The notes: generated from the sequence alone by a model not told the origin. A DNA stretch of 64,000 nt from Ochotona curzoniae (GCF_017591425.1 NW_024465434.1:372001-436000); one strand, 5' to 3'; positions 49,950-63,200 are shown, counted from the first letter of the stretch. Translations and numbers: made by a program.

Positions 49950-50739
49950 AGCATGGATGTGGGGAGAAAGGTCCCCTCCACTGCTGGTGGGAGTATAGGC
50001 GAGTACAACCACTATGGAAATCAGTATGGAGAGTGCTTTGAGAACTCCAAATAAACCTGTCATATAACCCAGTTATCCCACTCCTAGGAATATATCCAAG
50101 ACACGAAAACTGCATACGAGAGGGGATCTGTAATCTTATGTTTATAGCAGCACAATCTATAACAGCAAAGACATGGAAACAACCCAGATGCCCTTCCAAA
50201 GAGTGGTTAAAGAAACTATGGTACTTCTACTCCATGGAATATTACTCAGTCATTAAAAAACAATGAACTGCTACCATTTGTAACCAAATGGTCCCAACTA
50301 GGGACCCTTTTTGTTATTTAGTGGCACATTTTTTCGACTCCATGGTGCCATAATTTTTGGTTGTTACTGTTGTTTTAACTTTATACCTGTTGTTGACCTT
50401 ATTTCATGGCTTCTCATTTAAGGAATGTATAGTGATGGAGTAATAGAGACTACCAGATCTAGATGTGAAGATACATTGCAATATGCATCCCTACTTCCAA
50501 AGATGGACTCTCAAACTGTTGGACATTCCTAGATAATGGGATGCTGCGCTGTCTGACATTGTCTGTACCAGCAATGTTGGGACAATAACAAACTGATGGA
50601 ATTATAACTCCTTATGAAGAACTATACTATTATAACAACATGGGGAAAATCAGTCAGGGGGGCGGTGCAGAAATCCCAGACCCTATGGAATTGTACCATA
50701 AAAAGACCAAGTTTACAAATGGAAAAACAAAAAGGGGGG
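49950..50739 (+). mobile_element. L1 3' end (end of ORF2 region and 3'UTR)
   Basis: Begins with the typical L1 phrase ATGGATGTGGGGAGAAAGG, then ACCACTATGGAAATCAGTAT, AACCCAGTTATCCCACTCCT, GCACAATCTATAACAGCAAA and CCATGGAATATTACTCAGTC. The lagomorph-type 3'UTR follows (TGCAATATGCATCCCTACTT). The 5' end is truncated, as in most genomic L1 copies; it ends in an A-rich, G-run tail and abuts a SINE piece. Confidence 0.88.
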
Positions 50740-50930
50740 ACGTAGCAGGTGATGACTCAAGTACTTGGGTCCCTGCATTCCATAAAGAGACTCAGAATGA
50801 GCTCCAGGCTCCTGGTTTTGGTGTTACCCATTCATGGCTGTTGTAGGCATTTGAAGAATGAAGCAGCAGATGGAAAAAAAGTCTCCTTCTCTCTGCCTTC
50901 CAAATATACAAATAAATAAATCACACACAC
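50740..50930 (+). repeat. CSINE 3' part, plus orientation
   Basis: CAGGTGATGACTCAAGTACT, GCTCCAGGCTCCTGGTTTTG and tail CCAAATATACAAATAAATAA followed by CACACACA. The 5' part is missing at the L1 junction. Confidence 0.8.
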
Positions 50931-51539
50931 ACAACACCTGAACTATAAGTAAGTGAATGTTTTATTTGGCAAAAATTTATACCCCTTTTATTTCTATATT
51001 CGTAGGTGAATGCCATGGCTTTCTGAGACCAAAGCAAAACCATACACACAAGTACATTCATACAAGTGTTTTGTACCTCCATTAATGCTTCACACATTGC
51101 ATCATCTATGCAGGAAAAGGCCCAGATCTCAAGAGATGCTCAGCTTAAAGCTTTGCTTCTTATAGCCCAGGAGCTCTTTATATACCCATCTTTGGGTTAG
51201 AGTTCACTGCAAGACACTGTCAGGTTAGAAAATCTTGCTAACGCCCCAGCCCAAATGCCTTATCAGTTTGAACTGAGCCATGGGATTGTACTATTAGTCT
51301 AGAATGACCACTGACTCCCTTTCCATGATTAAATGTCTTTGGAAAAGATTTTGTTGTTACATAACTCAAGATTCAAACTCCTCTGTTTTTGAAGTCTTTT
51401 CTAATGAAGAGCAGCTCAAATTCATTGCCTGTTGTCTGACACATTTTAAGAACCTTACTATTATAACTAAAACCAATGCATTATTGCCTATAAGATATGA
51501 AGACCACCTATTCCTCTAGATCCCTTCAACTGTGTCCAT

Positions 51540-52110
51540 ATATTGAGCCAAATCATCAAAAAGTAGCAGCCTCTGCTGACTGAACCATTTTGGCCCTGAG
51601 TAGACTGACTTTTACTGAATTACACTTTGGTACCATGCCATTGGCTTGCATGAAGGGACATTATAAGAAACAGTCCTTTAAAAAAATCACTAAGATGGGG
51701 ATTCAGGTAAAGATATTTCCAGTTTCCCACACTCAACTTTTGATGAGAATCAATGGAGAAACTCTGGGCTCAAGGAGAGCCTGTTTCTTGACTCAATGGC
51801 TATTTTCATACAGATCCAATATAGAAGGACATTCAGATCCAGCCAGCTGGGTCTCCTCTGAAAGGTGCCTGGGTCACAGGTTTAGATAAAGAACCTGGTA
51901 GAGAAAGAAGTTGTATATTGGGAGACTGTCCCTTGCTGTTGAAATGTAAATGGCTCAAGCCCCTCCTTCCTGGAAGTTTATGTGACAACCTTCTTTGAAA
52001 AGTCTGGTGCTGTTAATAAACTTTGGCTGTTGACCATCGGTCAGTAGTCCACATGTGTTATTATTAGCTCCACGCACCAAGTCCATTGCTGCAGGACAGC
52101 GAACAATCCA
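51540..52110 (+). other. Possible solitary LTR (weak)
   Basis: Late in the segment, CCCCTCCTTCCTGGAAGTTT is followed by TGCTGTTAATAAACTTTGGC (an AATAAA-type signal), a layout seen in some LTRs. I could not define terminal TG...CA ends or a duplication, and no retroviral coding sequence is nearby. Confidence 0.2.
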
Positions 52111-52544
52111 GCATAAAATTTATTTTCCTACCTCTCACAACTGCTCATGGTTTCATATGAAGTATTTGTGATTTTATATTCTTTTATCTCTTCTATTTTT
52201 TTACTCTGAGAAATTTAAAATTTTGTTTATAAATGTAATGAATTCTATATTGCAAATGACTTCTTTTTGTTGCAAATTTCTTCATGTAGGATGTGTATCC
52301 ATCAATCCCCCTGAATGTTCCGATAACAAATGTGCATCTAACTCATCAGCTCCACATAAGGCGCCTCAGGGTCACACCAACCTCTTTACTTCTTCTAGCT
52401 CATTTTTTTCCTTTCTATTTTCTACCTTAAATCTGTCATTTGATCATACTGATCTTCATAATTTCTTGAATATAGCATGAACTTTTAAGTTTTTCTGCAC
52501 TTGCCAGTGCAGCTTTCTCTACCTAGAATATTCTTTACCTCTCT

Positions 52545-52873
52545 TTTTAAGATTTATTTATTTTTATTTGAAAGTCAGAGATACAGAGAGCAGGAGAGAC
52601 AGAGAGGAAGATCTTCCATCTGATGATTCACTCCCCAAGCGGCTGCAACAGCCGGAGCTGCACCAATCCAAAGCCAGGAGCCAGGCTCATCTTTCAGGTC
52701 TCCCACGTGGGTGCAGAGTTCCAAGGCTTTGGGCTGTCCTCGACTGCTTTCCCAGGCTGCAAGCAGGGAGCTGGATGGGAAGTGGGGCTGCCAGGACATG
52801 AACTGGCACCCCCATGGGATCCCAGTTCATGCTAAGTGAGGAATTTAATCACTAGGTTACTGCACTGGGCTCC
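52545..52873 (-). repeat. CSINE copy, minus orientation, full length
   Basis: AAGATTTATTTATTTTTATT, TTCACTCCCCAAGCGGCTGC, AAAGCCAGGAGCCAGG, GGTCTCCCACGTGGGTGCAG and GCACCCCCATGGGATCCCAG. Confidence 0.9.
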
Positions 52874-52879
52874 ATTATC

Positions 52880-55800
52880 TGTCTCTTAACCAAGCAAGAT
52901 TATGACAGAATTCACAGTGCTTCTTTGTTCCTGTACAAATTTCTATCCATACCAGCTGTGTAGGAGCACTTACTGCATCTCAATAAGCTACCCCAGCAGC
53001 ACTATCCCAGGAGACATCTCTTTACTCTGCCAATTCATACCACTCATTAGAGAACACCACTTACCTTTTTCTGTATATCCTAAGTTCCCAATAGATAGGA
53101 AGTACTCCACTAATGTTTGTGAAGTTAGTCAGTAAATGGACACTCCTATTCTAGCACCAATGTGCGGGACTCTCAGGATGTTACCAAGACTGAGAACAAA
53201 ACACATTTCAACATTCACATGGCTTAGTGGTAATGATGTCTGGAGATACAGGTGTGACTGACCAGTCCCTCCTGAGAGCAGATCCAAATCCACAAAATGA
53301 AGAGACAACAAACAATACTGTGAGGGATTTTATAGTCCCTAATAGTCTGTCAAATTCTAGCTGTTTGCTCACTAATAGTACCGATACCAAAACAGCAGTC
53401 AAATGAAGTCAAAGATATGACAAAATGTGCCTGATTTTGTTCTGAGATTCTGACAGAAAAGTTGATGAGAGGTACCCTGGTACAGGGGGCATGGAGGGTA
53501 TAAAGACACTTGAGTTCTGAAAAGAGTGCCTGCAATCAATTAATCAACTTCCCAAGCCCTGGAGTAGAAACAAGGCTAACATAGACCCCCTTGCTCTTCT
53601 AGTGCCAGAATAGTGTGTTTTCATTTGCCCAAAAATCCAAAATACATATTGGATGAGGCAATAGAAAATGGCATCAGTAGATGTACTGATAGCCGAATGT
53701 ACATCAAAGTCTAAGGAAAAGGTACCACAGAGTAACGCGCAACACACTCAGCAAAAGCTTTCTGCCTTGATGATTTCTTGGATTTGCTTCCTGTTTAGTG
53801 TTTACTTTTCTTTGAAACCAGTAGTATCATTACTGTTGCCACAGGAAGACCAGCGAGTCCCTCACTTTCATTCTACAATCGGGGCCCTGTCAAACACACT
53901 GACTTGCATCTGCTACCTTGCAAGTTAGCAGCAGAACCAATCCTAGCCTTCCAGCCTAATGTTCTTTCCCTAATACCATGCCAGCTCCCTCTTGGTAGTC
54001 ATCAGATCAAACCTGCATGCCATCCATGGGAGAATAAGCCAGTTTGCTCAATTCTACATCAATGCTAAGTGAGTGGGCAAACAAGCAGACCTGCTGTTGA
54101 GGGCCCGACTATTAAAGCTCTGAGCCCATGGTGGATGCGTAGAGGGATAAGAGTGAAGGCTATGAAGAAATGCTATTATCTTCAAAGTTGGCAATAGGAC
54201 TGGTTCTGCCAAACAGGCTTGGAGACCAGAACATGTGTTGATTCAGGAGCTGGAGGGCAGAGTCAAGGTAAACAAAACTCAGGCATGGAAGAATGTGACA
54301 GAATCTAAATCTCAGATCTCGCCCTCTGCTGATCAATGCTTTCTGCATGCCACTTGGCAACTTGCACAGAGTGTGTGCATCAACAAAGATACCAGGATTT
54401 TGTGGTTATCTGGGAGGGCACAGGCCCCTTCAAGCAGTTCACAATTCTGTCTGGAGTGGCATCAGGGAGGCCCAAAGCACATGCTGGTACAACAGGCCTT
54501 CCTGTTCACGTCTGGGGATCCAGATGGGCCCCTGATCTTCAAGCATGCACAGCACACATGAAAGGCTCACTTAGGAGAGGGTGGATCAACTCAACCACTG
54601 AGAGCACTAAACATTCTTGAGTTTCTGATTGCCTTTTTAAACAATAAAAACATGGATAATAATCCTTCCCAGAAAAATGTGAGGTTAAAAGTTTAATCTG
54701 AGTTCACTGCACACTCATTCCAAGAGGGTACTGTACTTGGGGAAATTACTCACCTAGAGTTTATATAAGTTCCAAAGCGATTAGAGTCAGCCGACAAATT
54801 GGAGCCAGAACACGTTTACATTTAGGGCTTAAAATGTATTCCTCTTAGAGAGAGGGGTGAGGCAATCACCCACCACCCAATGTTTCTTGTTAAGGGATCA
54901 GGCCCCATTAAGTGTCAGCCCGTCAGCCAAAGGAGTGTGGAAGATGCCAGTCCCCGATGCCCCCCACCCCATCTGTGGCTCTTGAAAAGCGCATGTCACA
55001 TCTGCTTGCTATCAGCATTTATCTCGCAGCATGCATCTGACTCACTTGGAAAACGCAAAGCACATGTTTGTCCCTGTTGAGGAACCAGCCATTATGGTGC
55101 AATTTACCGGCCCCTTGCAACCCAGAGCACATGGACCATGGAGGCAGCAGCAGAGGAGCTGGCCTAGGCTGCCAATGCTGCTCGATTTGATGACTTTGCT
55201 GCAGGCTCATAAATGGGGTCAGCATCCTCCACAGCCTCCCATGAGCATTCCTGTCGCTTCCCACCCCAGGTCTCAACTAACCCTCTCCTTCTCAGCTAGC
55301 CAGGGAGGGCAAATGACCCCAACACAGAACAGGGGATCTAGGATGCAGTGGCAGCTGGTAATGAGTTTTTAAAAATGCACACACATTTTTTGATATCTGG
55401 GAACAAACAGCACATAGACAACAACACAGAAAGTCTCAATCACCAAACAAGATCAATATGCTCACTCTTAATGGAACTTGTCAGTCACAAGACACTTTGC
55501 ATACCAGGCCTGTGCATCCCCACGAGGGTGACTTCTTCTTCTCTAACAATACTGAACCTACTAACCTGGGCCTATCATCCACTAAAAGGCTTCTCTAGTA
55601 ATGTTAACTTATTTTACCAGGGTGGACACATCACACAAAACCATATTCCGGGGCAGAAAGTTAAAATTCATCAGACTTAACACCTTATCAGATGTTTTTT
55701 CTCTGGTTTTTGGATCACCTCTGCCAAAAATCACGGCAAGGCCATATCCAGTCACCATGGGTGTCTTTATGTGGGTTAGTGAAAGCTGCCCTCCTTTTAG

Positions 55801-56890
55801 CCAGATGAACTCCGGCTGCATCCTTTTTTGTGGATGCAAACCTGCATCTGCTCTGGCAGGTGCTCTTACACCTTTTCTTTCCAGAAATCTTTAAAAGTGA
55901 TAGAAACTATAAGGTCTGTTTACCTTAACCGGAGAGGCCATAAGTGCATGATGAAGTGCAAGAGGCAAAGATTCCAAACACAATCAACTCTGCATCTTTG
56001 TGTTCTGTGAGTGTAGAATGACCCAGAGAGTAGGTTACCCCGAGTGATCTACATCACACAGGCCCCACCCACTGACTACCATCTGGCCCAATGGCCTTTT
56101 AATAAAGTAGTTGTCTTCTCTTATATGTGTGTTCTTTTTATACATTTCCAGATACATGTGATTAATCATAGTCAGAAAATATGAGCTGAATTCCAGACAC
56201 TATGCTGAACAGTGTGATGAAATCTGACACCATCCTACTCAGTCTCCTTGGCATAGTTCCTCATCCCTTCGTTTCACATCTTCCTGTTGTATATGCTACC
56301 TGCCCATTAGTCACTTTGCCGCTGTCTCAGTTTATTAGATTGACTGTTGTGGTTCTGGAGGGCTTGTGTTCAATTAGGCCTTACTGTGTTTAATAGTAGC
56401 ACCGAAGCAGAGGAGCAGTGCTGTTGGCAATTTGGATATGCCCAAGAAAAGCCATAAAATTTCTCATTTATGGGAAAAGGTGAACCTTTATAATAAGTAT
56501 GTCAATATAGAAGAAAAAAAACACCCTGATATATAGGGTTTGCTATTATCTCTGGTTTCAGGTATCTACCAGGGATCTGAAAATATATTCCCTACTGGTA
56601 AAGGGGGGACTTACTTATGTATTGGGATATAAAACTTGTTGCCTTGAGGAGTTTATGCTCAGTTCCTTAGAGTCCATCTTTAGTTCTGTGCATCTCTGGA
56701 AAAGAAGGGAAGATTTCCCATCCAGAATGCCTGTTATGACTTCACTTCTCGTCGGTGGCCTCACTCCATCCCTTCAGACTTGGTTTGCAGAAATGCAGAT
56801 CTGTTCCCGGAGGCCAGATCCCTGGCTTGGAGAAGCCACTCTAATGAACGCTACTCTTACAGCACTGGGTTTCAAGTATTTTGAACCTAT
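52880..56890. other. Intronic stretch, nothing recognised
   Basis: Several overlapping open frames cluster at 54235-54620 in three frames, but none shows a domain or a plausible start context. No nameable repeats. Confidence 0.35.
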
Positions 56891-56893
56891 AGC

Positions 56894-58370
56894 AAGGTTT
56901 CAAAAAATTGTAGGAAATCAAATGAAAGGCTTAAGAACAGAAACTTTGTTTCTCAACAGAATCATTAATTTAAAAAAGTGACAGTCATTTGGTCCAATCC
57001 TAAAGAACTAGGAGCTCTTGAAATCTAACCACATCAAGGCCATCTTTTTACATAATGAATTGCCCTTGCCATATTTTTGTTTTTTAAGTTTAGGAAACCA
57101 CGGACCGACATGGTAGCTTAACAGGTGAATTCTTTCCCTGCAAGTGTCAGCATTTCATAGGGGCACCAGTTCAGGTCCTGGATGCTCCACTTCAAATCCA
57201 GCTACTTGCTTATGGCCAAGGAAGATAGTTGAGCATGTCCCAAGTCTTTGGTCCTTGCACCCACATAAGAGATCCGGAAGGAATTCCTGGCTTCATATTG
57301 GCTCAGCTCTGGCTGTTATGGCCACTTAAAGAATGAACCAACAGACGGAAAATCTTTCTCATTCTGCCTCTCCTTCTCTGCAAATCTACCTTTCAAATAA
57401 AAAAATAAATATTTTAAAAAGAAGCTTAGGAAACCAAAAGAAATTAGAAGGAGCAAATGAGGACTATTAATGAATGCCTAATGATTTCTCATCGAAACAC
57501 ACAGAAAGTATATTTGTTTGATAAAGGAATAAACAGGAGCACAGTGATGGCGGTTTTCTGGTGGTTTTTCTGCTGAAATTTTAATTTTCTGAAAATACTG
57601 TCATTATAAGCAGAAATTATTGTTCTTTGGCTTTCCAGAATATCCACAGGAAAATGTGTTAGCATTCCAAAAAGCCACTACCATCATCTTTTCTCTTGAC
57701 TGGTCTGCTTTTGCTTTGACTAGCTCATGTCCATCTCTTGATAGCCAATGCTCTGAGCGTGCTTTATCTCTGGGATAGTTATGGCAAAGCCATGCTTCAT
57801 CTCCCATTACAACTCTTCCACCAGAACATCCATAGCAAGTTCTTCTCTGATCGCAACTGACCAGCAAACAGAGTTTGTTCTGCTTGGATGTTACAGTCTG
57901 AACCGGCAGAATCTAGTGCTGTGTCCCGGGTGTGGATGTCTGTCTCTGCCATTTGTCATTTTCGCTTTTCATTGTAGAGCAGAATCAAGATGAATATTTG
58001 CTCACAAACTGATGTGGATGTTCTGCCACTCAGGCTCCATCTTCAACCTCATCTTCTCCCTTCCTAAAATGAGCTGTCCATTTTGAACATGTTGATATCT
58101 TTGGGGACCTTCCCCATAAATTTGTCTGAAAGCATCAATTCACAATTCTCCCATTTAAATTTCACCATAAATTTCATGTCCTTGCCTTAATGCTGGCAAA
58201 AGCATGTTGCTTTGATAGGGATTCTCCTCTTCTACCCTTTCTAGTGTCAAACTAGATCTTGTTCAAACATGCAATAAGAAGTCATTACAAAGTTACTTGG
58301 TACAAAAAAAATTTTTTAAATCCATGCATGGTATTTTCATAATACACATTTACTGTGTTTGTTGAGAAAT
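56894..58370 (-). pseudogene. Near full-length dead mariner transposon, interrupted by a SINE
   Basis: On the minus strand this reads from a subterminal region (58370-58260) into transposase sequence and out to the other end near 56894. The best open piece (57867-57604, 87 codons) contains RVVMGDEAWLCHNYPRDKAR, fitting the mariner motif around the second catalytic Asp (GDE.W), and later MMVVAFWNAN, fitting the conserved 'mv..fWd' strand. Upstream (58150-57990) the YGEG and GRE.EVED elements of the mariner helix-turn-helix end are recognisable in different frames, with an in-frame stop. A SINE splits the 3' part at 57101-57425. It belongs to the same family as the 8.1 kb relic (MARNA-like). 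It is inactive: multiple stops and frame changes. Confidence 0.75.
57101..57425 (+). mobile_element. CSINE insertion in mariner, with target-site duplication
   Basis: GGACCGACATGGTAGCTTAA head, CACCCACATAAGAGATCCGG and tail CTACCTTTCAAATAAAAAAA-like. TTAGGAAACCA is present on both sides (57090-57100 and 57426-57436), duplicating mariner sequence, so the SINE landed after the transposon. Confidence 0.9.
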
Positions 58371-58399
58371 ATTATTTTAAAACTTTGTTTGCATGGTGA

Positions 58400-58658
58400 G
58401 AGGATTTACTATTTGCTACAGGATCTACCATTTTCTCTCCCAGAAGCCTGCAATAGCTGGGGCAGGGTTAGGCCAAAGTCAGGAGCCTTGAACTCAATCT
58501 GGGTCTCCCATGTGGGTAGCAAGGACCCGACTACTTGAGCCACCACCTGATGACACATTATCAGGAAACTGTAATCAGAAGTGGATCCAGGACTTAAATA
58601 CAGGCATGTGAGAATCTCAACTGGTTCCATTAACCACTGCAACAAATGTCTGCCCCAA
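58400..58658 (-). repeat. CSINE-related copy, minus orientation
   Basis: GGTTAGGCCAAAGTCAGGAG, CTGGGTCTCCCATGTGGGTA and GACTACTTGAGCCACCACCT, with the variant 5' half also seen near 5.0 and 32.1 kb. Confidence 0.75.
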
Positions 58659-59232
58659 TAACATGAATTTTCTGTAATACTTTCATATTCCTCAAATTCT
58701 TATTCTTTGTTTGACAATCAGGCTGCTATCATTACTTAGTAACTCAAGGCACAAAATACACTTTGAGTGAGATTTATTGCAACTGAATCATGAATTTTTC
58801 TCTCTAGTTCCTGGTTAAATTTTAATAATTATGAGTGAATTTTGGGCCAGCTGTTTTGTAAATCAAACCAAACCAGGGCCATTTATATCTTAAAACTGTG
58901 GTTGACAAAAAGTCTGGGGGACAGCTAACAAAAGTGCTGTTATTTCTATCTTTGGTTTCCTGAGGGTTAGTATTACTGATGCCACTTTTAATCCATGATT
59001 CTTTCACAGGAATCTTTCTAATCCATGTGTCCATTCTGTGAAGAGTAAAACTAGCTAAGACAACCAGTCAATTCATTTAACCACTACATGATCTATCTTT
59101 AAATTGGAGACTAAAGATTGGTCCATTCAGTTAGGGCTAATCCATGTCATTCAGCCCAGGAGCAAAGACACAATGCTTGCAGGCTGCCAGGAAACAGATT
59201 TATTTCTGGATTTGAGTGCTAAGAAGTAAAAG

Positions 59233-59256
59233 GAGAGAGAGGGAGAGAGAGAGAGG
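59233..59256 (+). repeat. Short (GA)n run
   Basis: GAGAGAGAGGGAGAGAGAGAG. Confidence 0.75.
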
Positions 59257-61925
59257 TTTACAGGTACCAGATGGGTTAAATTCTTCCTAAAGAGAAAAGG
59301 AGTAATTTACAAAGATGTGTGCCTATTGCACACGTCTCTATCCCACAAGCACCTCAATGAGCGCATCAGGACCAACCACAAGGCACTAGAAAGAGCTACC
59401 TCATCCTTCGTGCACTTCGCCCATGTTGCTTCTTCCCCAGCAGTAACACCTAGTCTTAACGCCTCCAGCAAATTGATCATGTCACTTTATTCTGCGTTTG
59501 AAAAACTTAAGACCTGTTACATACCTTTTCCAACATCCAAGGGTCTCAAGTTTTAGTTTAAGAGGAATTCTGAAATTCCACCCAAGAAAAGCAACACCTA
59601 CAAGATGAAAGGTACTAGCAGAAAAATTCCCCTTTCCACTCATTTCTGTAGTAAAAACACATGTTCTCTAGCCTCACTAGTGAAGACTGTCCTGGGGCTG
59701 TCCCATCATTGGCTGGGAACACTCAGCCCTCAGACCCCGTGCCTTCTCTTTGCTTGAGCCTCCCTGTGCGTGGGTCCTGGCTACAGAAAGGGTCAATCAC
59801 AGGTACATCTACCAGATGGGAAAAGAAGACCCACACTGTGCCAAGTCCGAAGACTTAGCTCACACCACGAACTATCTGATGCTTGGACACCCACAAAGAA
59901 GTTCAAAGAAGCCAGTCATGACCAAAGATGCACATGGATTCCTCTGGCACCTGCAGGCTTTACTGGAGTGGAATAGAGGGAGACACAGATACAGGAGCCC
60001 ATGGTTCTTACCTCATATGCCACAGGCTGTTGCTTTTTCTGCTACTTAGAGATGTTTATAAACAGATTCCAAGTATCCATGGACTTAGCTGATATGAGAC
60101 GGAAAGGGGGAATTAAAGGCTGGTCTATGTGTCGCATTTGGACCTAAATCCTAATCTAAACACATTCAGATTCCTCTGATCTTATTACCAGGATAATATG
60201 GCAGAAAAGGGCCAAATAATGCAAGGCATTGCAGGGCCACCCATGTAATCTGGGCTACTCTGTCAGCAGATTAAGGTACTATTTCCAGAGTGAAAGAAAT
60301 TAAAAAAAAAAACAACCAATCTTGAAATACTATCCAGAAAATGCACAACAGTGTCTGAAGTTAAGGAGACTATCACATGAGTCTCAGGCTAAGAGGAAAA
60401 TGTGACTGACAGACTGAACTTTAGAAGGCAGCGGTGGCTGAGATCTTGGATATGTGGCAGAAAGGGAACCTAAACAGAGCAGAAGAGCGAAGATCTCAAA
60501 AGAATGCCTCTTGGTATTCTCCAAGGGGCAGCTCCGGGTTCCTGCACATCCTGTTCCCGCGAGCTGGAATTTGTGCTTGCCAGACCAGCCACACCAGCCT
60601 GCATTGCTCTGCTCTGGTGGGTCTGGTTCTTCCCTGATTGGGAATCTGTTGTCTTCCTTCCTAAGAATTGGCTGCAGGGAACATGCTGAAGAACGGAACA
60701 CACACATGGTCTCTACTCTTCACTTGAAGCATTCTCACACATCTCCCTGGCAGGTTGCTGCTTGTCTTTTTGTCTCAGCTAAAACGCAAGCGCTCTTGGG
60801 AACAATGACTTAGCACAGCAGTTAGGTGTTAGCTCAGCACAGTTGTTGCATCTGGAATTGACACTGGGAGCTTGGAAGAAAGAGCTTCCCACTCCCCCTC
60901 CCCCAAATGACCACCATCAGAGAAACGAGACTAGGGACAGCTGCGGTGAGGACTGTGGTAGAGCACTTGGGAAATTTATTTTCATCTGCTCCACAGTTGG
61001 TTTGGGACTGGCCCAACCTAATACAGACCCTGGTTCTTGGCTGAATCTTCAGGCAACCCCTTTTAAAGGGTAGAAGTTGGGAAGGAAGATTGGAGAGGCT
61101 CTATTGTACAAGAAATCACATGATATAGTCTCAGCAATGATTTTCAGCTTTGTCTTAGAATAAATGGTTAACCCCTTAATCTCCATTTGAATTACTGGAA
61201 CAAATGTGCCAGTATTGGTAGGGAGGAATGAATCTGCAAGATGACAGTAGAGACAAGGAAGCAATAAGACAAATGCTATTCTAAATGACTTCTGAGTACC
61301 CAGGACATGGAGCAGCATCTAGTCCAATTCATGCCAATGGTGTGGTCAACAGTTTACAAGATACATAGGTCCTTCCAGGCTGTCAGAAGTTCATGCACTT
61401 GGAATGAGCAACATCATGTACTTAAACATGTAATAAAATCTAAGAGAAGGCCCGTGGCATACAGGGGGAAATGAGCAATTACTCCTCTGGTATGCAAAGG
61501 TCGTTGTATTTCATGTAAGACTTGATGATGCTCCAATAAAGCAATTCGACCTTTAAATAGCACATTTCCTTCCTTCTTTATTAGGCTTCTAGAAGGTTTA
61601 TTTCCCCCCAGGTACTTGCTCCCCCTTGAGCAGTCAGTCTTTCAGCTGCATTGTACAAGCCCAGGGAGCTCAGTCATGCTGTGTGTGTCCCTGATGGTCT
61701 ATACAGCAGCCTGTAGCTCTGGCATCCTGACACGCACACTCGCATCTGTGATGGGTGTCTTCAATCACCACAGAAGGGCCCCAACACATGCTTGGGGGTT
61801 GTCTGATGTTGGGACGTGACTGAATGTGTTTTTGAAGATGGGTATGTATGCTATTACTCATTACTGTCCTGGAAACATTTACTATTTTGGAGGATTTGTT
61901 GTTCTGTTTCAAGAATGAACAATTT

Positions 61926-61927
<2 letters not shown>

Positions 61928-61960
<33 letters not shown>

Positions 61961-61980
61961 TGTGTGTGTGTGTGTGTGTA
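61928..61980 (+). repeat. (GA)n(GT)n compound microsatellite
   Basis: About 14 GA units running directly into about 10 GT units: a perfect two-part repeat, likely polymorphic. Confidence 0.95.
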
Positions 61981-62787
61981 AGACAAGGCCTAAACCTTCT
62001 TTCCCCCAGTTTTGAAGCAACACAGCATCTGGGAACATATGCTCTACCCCCTGAAAAATAAACTTTCTTTCCTTATTTTGTTAAGATGCATTCTTTATCC
62101 CTTGTGAAACCACGATGAGATTAAAAATGGACATTTTTGTTTTCCTTGTGACTCTTTGCCATGGGAACAGCATTATCATGAGAACATCAGAAAGCAAGAG
62201 CTGAAGAAAGGTAGACTTGGCCTTCCCTGTGCCTGTCTCCAGACCAAGCCTCAGGCCGACCTAGGAATGGCATTAGCCTGCCCCATACCATCTGCATGTG
62301 TAGGCTGGCTACCACCTTCTTAGTGGTTAGGAATCTAAATCAGTTATTCATGAGTGAAACCAAATATTTCTATTTGCATTCTGGTCCTTTGGATCTGCAA
62401 CCACTCACACTGGCTGGTCTTTTAAATTATTCCTCTGTAAAATCTCCAGCAGCTGCCACTCAACGTGATGTGGTTACCTTTGGCTTCTTCACAGGGATTC
62501 AACTCTTAGTCCAAGAAAAACAGTTCAAGTTTTCAAAAGGCCAGATGTTCTGTGGCTCTTTAGGTGTTTAGGAAAGTCCATGTATTATCTTAGTCCTTGG
62601 CAACTTCTTAACTGCAACCAAGGAACTCTCCTGTGTTCACTGATTGCTTTGGATCAAAAGTCTAGATGTTTAATGGACAGGCGTTACACCAGTGGTGAGA
62701 TTCACAACACAGCCTCCTGGCACCTCACCATCACAGTTCTTAACCACATTAGGCTATCATCTTACAAACTTGAACAAATACCTTAGG

Positions 62788-63075
62788 GAATGGCACTGTG
62801 GTACAGTGGGTGAAGCCCAGGGCTTTAGAAGCCAGCATCCCATCCTAGATCAGTTTGAGCTCTAGCTGTTCCGCTTCCAAACCAGCGTCCTGCTAATGCA
62901 TCTAAGAAAACAGTAGGAGATGGTTCAAGGGTTTGGTCTACTGCCACCCATGTGAGAGACCCAGATGAAGTTCCTGGCTCCTGGCTTCTGCAACCATCTG
63001 GAAAGTGAACCAGTGAATGGAAGCTCTCCCTCTCTCCTTGTCACTCTGCCCTTCAAGTAATAATAATAAATCTTA
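62788..63075 (+). repeat. CSINE copy, plus orientation
   Basis: Clear head GGCACTGTGGTACAGTGGGT, CATGTGAGAGACCCAGATGA, TTCCTGGCTCCTGGCTTCTG and tail CCCTTCAAGTAATAATAATA. Confidence 0.92.
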
Positions 63076-63099
63076 GAAAAAAAATCCTTTTTCATAAAG

Positions 63100-63200
63100 G
63101 AAGGAAAGAAGAAAGGTAGGGGTAGACAAAAGGAGGGAATAAGAGAGCAGGGAGGAAGTGATGGAGGAAGGCAGGGAGAAAAGAAGGAAGGAAGGAAGGT
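63100..63200 (+). repeat. (GGAA)n-like purine tract
   Basis: GGAAGGAAAGAAGAAAGG through GAAGGAAGGAAGGAAGG: irregular GGAA/GAAA units right after a SINE tail, probably grown from its A-rich end. Confidence 0.85.

Larger units (their letters stand above)
58660..62785. other. Intronic stretch, mostly unassigned
   Basis: Two microsatellites only. Overlapping open frames at 59.75-60.05 and 60.43-60.81 kb look like chance frames in GC-richer sequence. Confidence 0.35.

Noticed and set aside
51540..52110. Solitary endogenous retroviral LTR
   Set aside because: Only an AATAAA-like signal and a loose layout support it; ends and duplication could not be defined, so it is listed only as a weak possibility.
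54235..54620. Cluster of overlapping open frames (108, 94 and 62 codons)
   Set aside because: Open in several frames at once with no recognisable protein; no retrotransposed-gene hallmarks.
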